In this document: positions 6,676 to 11,485 of the stretch, one piece after another
Position numbering within the stretch: the first letter of the stretch is position 1
How the letters are laid out: each line of letters starts with the position of its first letter
DNA from: Lachnospiraceae bacterium UBA3772
Lineage (GTDB): Bacteria > Bacillota > Clostridia > Lachnospirales > Lachnospiraceae
DNA: 11,485 nt
Assembly (NCBI GenBank): GCA_002371025.1
Contig: DFFQ01000070.1
Span: 1-11,485 of the forward strand
Direction of reading: 5' to 3'
Position numbers and translations under genes: made by a program
The notes under the pieces: generated by a model
Told to the model about the DNA's origin: nothing
Database searches by the model: none
Seen by the model: the letters and a program-made list of their open reading frames with translations, nothing else

Positions 6676-7419
6676 TTATCTTACCTCAAATTTGTAACCC
6701 ACACGCCAAACAGTTGCGATGGACCAGTTATACTTCTGTCCTAATTTCTCACGCAGACGTTTTACATGTACATCAACAGTTCTTGTGTCACCAATGAAAT
6801 CATATCCCCAGAGCTGATTCAAAAGCTGCTCTCTGGTAAACACCTGGTTTGGTCTGCTTGCCATAAAATAAAGCAATTCCAGCTCCTTAGGAGGCATATC
6901 CAGATTCTTCCCTTCAAACTGAACTGTATAATTACTGATATTTACAATAAGGTTATCATATTCAACAAAGTCTCCCTGTCTTGCAGGATCAAGATTCTTT
7001 GGATTTGCTGTATTCTGAGGATCTTCCCTCTTTTCTGCTTCCTCACCGTTCTTTTTTGCACGTCTTAAGATTGTTCTTACACGAGCCACAAGTTCATTGG
7101 TATCAAAAGGCTTAACCATATAATCATCGGCCCCGATCTTAAGCCCAAGCACCTTATCAAACACTTCACCTTTTGCAGAAAGCATGATCACTGGAACCTC
7201 ACTCACCTGTCTAACTTCCTTTAAAACTTCATATCCATCAATTCCAGGAAGCATAATATCAAGGATTATAAGATCCGGTTCATACTGCTTAAAGATCTCT
7301 AATCCCGCCTCTCCGTCTGATGCTGTTCTAGTGTCAAAACATTCTTTTTCAAGATATAGTGAGATCAGATCTGAGATATTCTCATCATCATCCACTATAA
7401 GTATTTTCTGTTTTTCCAT
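6676..7419 (-). CDS. OmpR/PhoB-family response regulator
   Basis: This DNA-binding partner of the adjacent histidine kinase has a receiver domain (about 4-118) with acidic pocket D10/D11, phospho-acceptor D54 in LIILDIMLPGIDGYEV, S81 and K103, all conserved. The C-terminal winged helix (about 152-246) shows PPKELELLYFMASRPNQVF and the recognition helix with DTRTVDVHVKRLREKL, ending in the usual WRVGYKFE. The interdomain linker (about 121-150) is long, polar and charged. Total length is 247 residues, a little over the usual 225-240 because of that linker. GGAGG lies four bases before the ATG. It follows mutS2 by 31 bases with no terminator or obvious promoter between, so it is probably in the mutS2 operon. 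Targets are unknown. Confidence 0.97.
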   Translation of the reverse strand: MEKQKILIVDDDENISDLISLYLEKECFDTRTASDGEAGLEIFKQYEPDLIILDIMLPGIDGYEVLKEVRQVSEVPVIMLSAKGEVFDKVLGLKIGADDYMVKPFDTNELVARVRTILRRAKKNGEEAEKREDPQNTANPKNLDPARQGDFVEYDNLIVNISNYTVQFEGKNLDMPPKELELLYFMASRPNQVFTREQLLNQLWGYDFIGDTRTVDVHVKRLREKLGQKYNWSIATVWRVGYKFEVR

Positions 7420-7450
7420 GGTACCTCCATTTATTTAACATCTACCCACT

Positions 7451-9823
7451 TTAAAATGTAACAATGGTAACTCCGGCGTCTCCTTCTCCGAACTCACCAG
7501 CTCTAAAACTCTTTACGTATCTCTGCCTTCTCAGATAATCCTGTATTCCCTTACGAAGCGCTCCTGTTCCCTTTCCATGAACTATGGTCACCTGAGCTGC
7601 ATGAGAAAGCATGGCATCGTCAAGGAATTTTTCAAGTTCTGAGATAGCTTCATCCACTGTTTTACCCAGCAGATTAATCTCAGGTTTAAATGTATATCCT
7701 TTATTAATATTTCCACCGGACATAGCCTTTACAGTTTTAACTGATGGCTTTTCATCCGGAAGTATCATAAGATCACTTGCAGGGAATCTTGAATTAAGGA
7801 TTCCCATTTCAACTGTTATCAGTCCCTTTGCATCAGCTGTCTTTATAACATGTCCTTCCACATTGAGACTGATGACCATTACCCTGTCTCCAATATGGAA
7901 ATCTGATGTCTTAAATCCAGACTTCTTTACTTCTTTCTTATTTCTGTCCCCCAGCTTATTTCCTTTTTCTCTTAAGTTGCTGCGGACTTTTTCCATCTTT
8001 GAAGCATCCGCTGACTTCGGATCCTTCAGCCATCTGTTATAATCCTTTATAGCCTTATCTGCAGTCTCTTTTGCATCCTCAAGAATAGCTTTTGCCTCTT
8101 CACGAGCTTTGTTTAATATCTCTTTTTTCTTCTCTTCGATATTGTCATTTCTCTCAGCCAGAGATTTTCTTAATTCTTCTATCTCTTTCTTATAGCTCTC
8201 AATATCTGCCTTATCCTTCTCAAGTTCTCTCTTATCATGCTCTAATATAGAGATAACTTTCTCCAGCTCAACAGAATCCTCATCAATGTTTTCTTTAGCC
8301 ATTTCAATGATCTCTTCAGGCAGTCCCAGTCTCTTTGTAATAGCAAAGGCGTTGGAACTTCCCGGGATTCCGATCATTAATTTATATGTTGGTCTTAATG
8401 TCTTAACATCAAATTCACAGGATGCATTTTCAACCCCGTCACATGAAATAGCAAAAGTCTTAAGCTCTGTATAATGAGTTGTAGCCATAACCTTAGCTCC
8501 CTTATCCTTAAGATAGGTAAGGATTGAAATAGCAAGGGCTGCACCTTCCTGAGGATCTGTTCCTCCTCCCGGCTCATCAAAGAGACAAAGGCTCTTATCT
8601 GTAACATGCTTAACAATATATATTGTATTGCTCATATGTGATGAGAATGTGGAAAGATTCTGCTCTATAGACTGTTCATCTCCAATATCTGCAAATACGT
8701 CCTCAAAAACACTGAGTCTTGACCCATACATAGCTGGTATATGAAGTCCCGACTGTCCCATAAGTGTAAGGAGCCCCAGAGTTTTAAGGGACACTGTCTT
8801 ACCACCTGTATTAGGACCGGTAATTATAAGAAGGGAATAATCCTCTCCGAGACGGATATCTACTGGCACAGCAGTATGCCTCTCAAGCAGCGGATGTACC
8901 GCCCTCTTAAGATCCACTATACCCTCTTCATTAAAGATAGGCTCAGAAGCATTTATATCCTTTGCATATTTAGCTTTTGCGAAAATGAAATCCAGAGTTA
9001 TAAGAAGCTTTAAGTCTTCTGTTATCTCTTCTACCACTGTTGCGGTTCTCTGACTAAGATCTTCTAATATTCTCTCTATCTCAACATGCTCTTCATTCTC
9101 TAATTCTTTAATCTTATTATTAAGATTAACAACCTGGAGCGGCTCAATAAATACTGTACTTCCAGTAGATGACTGATCATGGATCATACCCTGGAAGCTG
9201 TTCTTATATTCTGCCTTAACCGGGATACAATAACGTCCATTACGCATTGTAACTAAAGAATCCATAAGATAAAGACGAGTTCCCTCATCCTTTATTATCT
9301 TATCCAAAGCCTGATGAAGAGCTAGATTTGTCTCATCCATTCTCCTTCTTATAGAACGAAGATTAGATGAAGCATCACTTGCCATTTCATCATCAGAAAT
9401 GATACATCTTCTTATTTCACTTGAAATATCCCTGAGGGGTGAAAGCATACTGAAATATTCTGTAAGAGAATCGCTGGATCTCTCCTCAGAATCTTTGATC
9501 TTATCTCCATAAAGCTGTGCTGTATCAGCATTTTCCAGAAGGGCTGCAATATCCAGCAATTCCTTCATGGAAAGTGGTGAACCTATAGAAAGCATCTTAA
9601 GACTCTCGCCGATATCTCTTACTCCAGCAAAGGAAAGATTACCGTATTTACTGATACGGAGCATTGCATCTCTTGTCTCACTCTGAAGTTTTTCAATTTC
9701 AACAATGTCCTTATATGGTTTTAACCTAAGACATCTTCTTTTTGCCCCCTGTGAAGCTGCAAAGCCAGCCAGGGTCTCTAATATTTTTTCATATTCAAGT
9801 ACTTTTAAAGTACGCTTATTCAT
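7451..9823 (-). CDS. mutS2: Endonuclease/ribosome-rescue ATPase MutS2
   Basis: This 790-residue MutS2 has the MutS-type core without the mismatch-recognition domain. Walker A GPNTGGKT is at 336-343, the ABC-like signature LSTFSSHM follows, and Walker B is CLFDEPGGGTD with D416 and E417. A long charged coiled coil (about 515-610) leads to a KOW-like segment and the C-terminal Smr nuclease domain, with HGKGTGAL at 749-756. All expected motifs are present. MutS2 was first described as suppressing recombination; in Bacillus subtilis it has been shown to act on collided ribosomes (RqcU) and split them. Which role dominates here is unknown. The start at 9823 is preferred because GAGGA lies seven bases upstream and the conserved NKRTLKVLEYEKI begins there. 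A longer frame from 9895 adds 24 hydrophobic, non-conserved residues in the promoter region. Confidence 0.96.
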   Translation of the reverse strand: MNKRTLKVLEYEKILETLAGFAASQGAKRRCLRLKPYKDIVEIEKLQSETRDAMLRISKYGNLSFAGVRDIGESLKMLSIGSPLSMKELLDIAALLENADTAQLYGDKIKDSEERSSDSLTEYFSMLSPLRDISSEIRRCIISDDEMASDASSNLRSIRRRMDETNLALHQALDKIIKDEGTRLYLMDSLVTMRNGRYCIPVKAEYKNSFQGMIHDQSSTGSTVFIEPLQVVNLNNKIKELENEEHVEIERILEDLSQRTATVVEEITEDLKLLITLDFIFAKAKYAKDINASEPIFNEEGIVDLKRAVHPLLERHTAVPVDIRLGEDYSLLIITGPNTGGKTVSLKTLGLLTLMGQSGLHIPAMYGSRLSVFEDVFADIGDEQSIEQNLSTFSSHMSNTIYIVKHVTDKSLCLFDEPGGGTDPQEGAALAISILTYLKDKGAKVMATTHYTELKTFAISCDGVENASCEFDVKTLRPTYKLMIGIPGSSNAFAITKRLGLPEEIIEMAKENIDEDSVELEKVISILEHDKRELEKDKADIESYKKEIEELRKSLAERNDNIEEKKKEILNKAREEAKAILEDAKETADKAIKDYNRWLKDPKSADASKMEKVRSNLREKGNKLGDRNKKEVKKSGFKTSDFHIGDRVMVISLNVEGHVIKTADAKGLITVEMGILNSRFPASDLMILPDEKPSVKTVKAMSGGNINKGYTFKPEINLLGKTVDEAISELEKFLDDAMLSHAAQVTIVHGKGTGALRKGIQDYLRRQRYVKSFRAGEFGEGDAGVTIVTF

Positions 9824-9830
9824 TACTTTA

Positions 9831-9835
9831 TCCTC
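9831..9835 (-). promoter_or_regulatory. Ribosome binding site fixing mutS2 start
   Basis: GAGGA on the minus strand lies seven bases before the ATG at 9823. The in-frame ATG at 9895 lacks such a site and falls near the upstream terminator. Confidence 0.75.
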
Positions 9836-9854
9836 TTCAAAACATAATAATCCA

Positions 9855-9882
9855 TATATAATTGTAAGACATTTTATTGCAA
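9855..9882 (-). promoter_or_regulatory. Possible promoter of mutS2 operon
   Basis: On the minus strand TTGCAA (9877-9882) and TATATA (9855-9860) are 16 bases apart, both imperfect. The location between the upstream terminator and mutS2 is where a promoter must lie if the terminator is efficient. The exact boxes are uncertain in this AT-rich stretch. Confidence 0.4.
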
Positions 9883-9901
9883 AATAAAAGAACAACTTAA
9901 A

Positions 9902-9931
9902 AATAGCCAGAGCTAAAAAGCTCTGGCTATT
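9902..9931 (-). terminator. Strong intrinsic terminator after surface-protein gene
   Basis: A perfect stem of 13 base pairs (9902-9914 with 9919-9931, core AGCCAGAGCT/AGCTCTGGCT) closes a four-base loop. On the minus strand it is followed by a T-rich tract. A smaller inverted repeat, ATCCC/GGGAT (9935-9939 with 9946-9950), precedes it in the transcript. It separates the surface-protein transcript from mutS2. Confidence 0.92.
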
Positions 9932-9968
9932 AAAATCCCTATATTGGGATAGAACACATCCTTATTTT

Positions 9969-11485
9969 TTATTCGTTTCTTTCTTTTTCAACCACCACAA
10001 CTCCCATTCCAAGGAGGGCAATAATCATAATGGCAATGACTGCCTTAACAGGAGTTGAATCCCCCGTCTGAATTGCCACTGGTTCTGGTTCTGCTTTTGC
10101 CACTGTAGCTTCCTTAATCTTCGTGTCCTTATATGCTACAACAAAGCTTGAAAATCTGTCAGACTCCAGTTCCAATTCTTCCATTGAAACATTTCCGCTG
10201 ATCTCTTCAACCTCACCATTATGGATCCTGAATACCTTATATTCTCTGTTATAACCCTGAGGTATTTCTGTGTTCTTTGCATCAAGACCTATCTTAAATC
10301 TGACAGGAGAATCGATCTCATGGATCTGTTCTATTTCCAGATGATTAAACTTTTTATATAAAGAAATGTCAAAGGCACAAGAAAGATTAAATCCCTCTCC
10401 GGCATTTTTAAGGATGACTTCCTTATCAGCACCCGAAAGATCATCTATCTTACTTATCTCAAAATAAACTTCTACACCGGCTCCATCTTTAACCAATTCC
10501 TTATCTTCATCAGAAAGAACCATATCTAACATTTCATCTGCACTCTTATCAATTTCTGCTTTTGAAATCCCTTCTGACTTCTTAATATTAAATACAGCAC
10601 CGCTTTCTTCTTTCAATATATGATATGTGCCGTTTACAAATGTTACTTCATAATTATCACTTGAAATATCTTCAGCACTGATGATATAGTCTCCAGCCTT
10701 TTCGCCTTCTTCTCTTAACAACTTTAAACTTACAACATCATCTATCTCTTCACCCTCTGCAAGCGGAGTTTCTTCTGAGATCTTAAATGTAAGTTCTTCA
10801 TCCTCAGCACCAAATATCTTCTCTTTATCATCAGCAATAAGAGTTACATTTCTCTTTGTTATTTCAAATTCTGCCTCTTCGAAGGTAATCTCATAATTAG
10901 GATTATCCTCATTTGTAAGACTACCCTGGCTAATGATATATTCACCTAATTCTTCTCCCGGCTCTCTTACTAACTCGCCTTTTAATGTTTCATTTTCCGG
11001 GATTTCTGAATCGTCAGCAAGTGAATAACTTAATGCACAATCTTTTTTCTTATACTCTTTGGTCTTATGATCTGCCTTTATTGATATAGGTCTCTTCTCT
11101 ATATTGATCTCAAAGCTTCCATATGTAGGATAAAATCCTTCCTTTTGTGCTTTAAAATAAACTATATGCTTTCCTACATTTTTATACTTTATTGGTTCAG
11201 GCTTATATAACCCATTCTCATTATCTGCCCAGGTGACTTTTAATCCCTCAACTTCTGAAACAACTTTTGGGCAGTGATATTTTCCATCATATTTATCGCT
11301 GTATCCTTCAACTTCAACATTGCAGTATCCAAGCATTTTGTATGTTTTTACCTTAACGCCTTCTGAAGATACACTGGAAGGAGCTTCATCTGTCGCTGCC
11401 ACCCTTGTATATACTGTATATTCCTTATCTGGATCCAGATTTTCAAATAATACCTTTCCTTCAACCGGACTTATCCAGTTTTTTC
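9969..11485 (-). CDS. Cell-surface protein with MBG repeats, 5' end outside window
   Basis: The reading frame is open to the window edge, giving the last 504 residues of a longer protein; residue numbers here count from the window edge. It starts inside a fibronectin-III-like or similar beta repeat (FENLDPDKEYTVYTRVAATD at 13-32). A YDG-type segment follows (about 49-130), then two MBG-type beta repeats (about 131-210 and 211-291), each with the KxxxYxxxDxxLxY and GxYxIS pattern. Next comes a beta-rich domain (about 295-457) ending in HNGEVEEISG and FSSFVVAYKD, common near the C-terminus of Clostridia surface proteins. The C-terminus has an acidic/Ala/Pro linker, QTGDSTP, a hydrophobic segment (about 477-498) and the tail EKERNE. 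It is probably exported and anchored, with an adhesin or structural role; the ligand is unknown. The signal peptide would lie beyond the window. A strong terminator follows. Confidence 0.88.
   Translation of the reverse strand, partial: KNWISPVEGKVLFENLDPDKEYTVYTRVAATDEAPSSVSSEGVKVKTYKMLGYCNVEVEGYSDKYDGKYHCPKVVSEVEGLKVTWADNENGLYKPEPIKYKNVGKHIVYFKAQKEGFYPTYGSFEINIEKRPISIKADHKTKEYKKKDCALSYSLADDSEIPENETLKGELVREPGEELGEYIISQGSLTNEDNPNYEITFEEAEFEITKRNVTLIADDKEKIFGAEDEELTFKISEETPLAEGEEIDDVVSLKLLREEGEKAGDYIISAEDISSDNYEVTFVNGTYHILKEESGAVFNIKKSEGISKAEIDKSADEMLDMVLSDEDKELVKDGAGVEVYFEISKIDDLSGADKEVILKNAGEGFNLSCAFDISLYKKFNHLEIEQIHEIDSPVRFKIGLDAKNTEIPQGYNREYKVFRIHNGEVEEISGNVSMEELELESDRFSSFVVAYKDTKIKEATVAKAEPEPVAIQTGDSTPVKAVIAIMIIALLGMGVVVVEKERNE

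Noticed and set aside
7611..8042. Open frame of 143 codons on the plus strand
   Set aside because: It lies entirely antisense to the MutS2 coding region, has no ribosome site or recognisable domain, and mirrors the codon bias of the true gene. Other plus-strand frames of 60-117 codons are rejected for the same reason.
9824..9895. Upstream start extending MutS2 by 24 hydrophobic residues
   Set aside because: MutS2 is cytosolic and does not carry such a segment. The ATG at 9823 has a good ribosome site, and the extension covers the likely promoter.
11400..11402. GTG as the start codon of the surface protein
   Set aside because: The frame remains open upstream to the window edge and encodes a coherent beta-repeat segment, so the GTG is an internal valine codon.
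1..11485. CRISPR arrays, tRNA or rRNA genes, insertion sequences, phage or toxin-antitoxin genes
   Set aside because: No regularly spaced repeats, no tRNA-like cloverleaf in the gaps, no transposase or integrase, and nearly all bases are accounted for by intact housekeeping genes.

Overview
All genes in this window lie on the minus strand, so transcription runs from position 11485 down to 1. Gene content, low GC, GGAGG-type ribosome binding sites and intrinsic terminators point to a low-GC Gram-positive anaerobe. The best guess is a Lachnospiraceae-like Clostridia (Butyrivibrio, Pseudobutyrivibrio, Roseburia or Lachnospira neighbourhood), inferred from gene order and from the MBG-type surface protein with a TGD-type C-terminus. 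No species can be named from the sequence alone.

Layout in order of transcription. (1) 11485-9969: the C-terminal 504 residues of a large surface protein, cut by the window edge, ending in a membrane anchor and followed by a strong terminator (9902-9931). (2) 9823-5133: mutS2, an OmpR-family response regulator and its histidine kinase, closely packed (31 and 1 bases apart) and probably one operon with a promoter near 9855-9882. (3) 5123-4415: a near-consensus promoter, the HU nucleoid protein gene, a terminator, then a small S4-domain RNA-binding gene (RqcP/YabO family). (4) 4409-4044: a probable promoter and a DivIC/FtsB-type septum gene, closed by a terminator. (5) 4003-217: tilS, hpt and ftsH, the conserved Firmicutes trio. 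(6) 216-1: an AT-rich tail with no convincing gene.

How they work together. This is mainly conserved housekeeping sequence: nucleoid structure (HU), ribosome rescue and quality control (S4 protein and MutS2), division (DivIC-like), tRNA decoding (TilS), purine salvage (Hpt) and membrane proteolysis (FtsH), plus one two-component system and one accessory surface protein. The S4-divIC-tilS-hpt-ftsH order matches Bacillus and Clostridia, but the sporulation genes usually found inside it (yabP, yabQ, spoIIE) are absent.

I found no new defence system, mobile element, CRISPR array or RNA gene. The points most worth a second look are the two terminators inside the conserved cluster, one only 10 bases ahead of a tilS start with no Shine-Dalgarno sequence; the missing sporulation genes; the structured HU leader; and the unusual C-terminal anchor of the surface protein.
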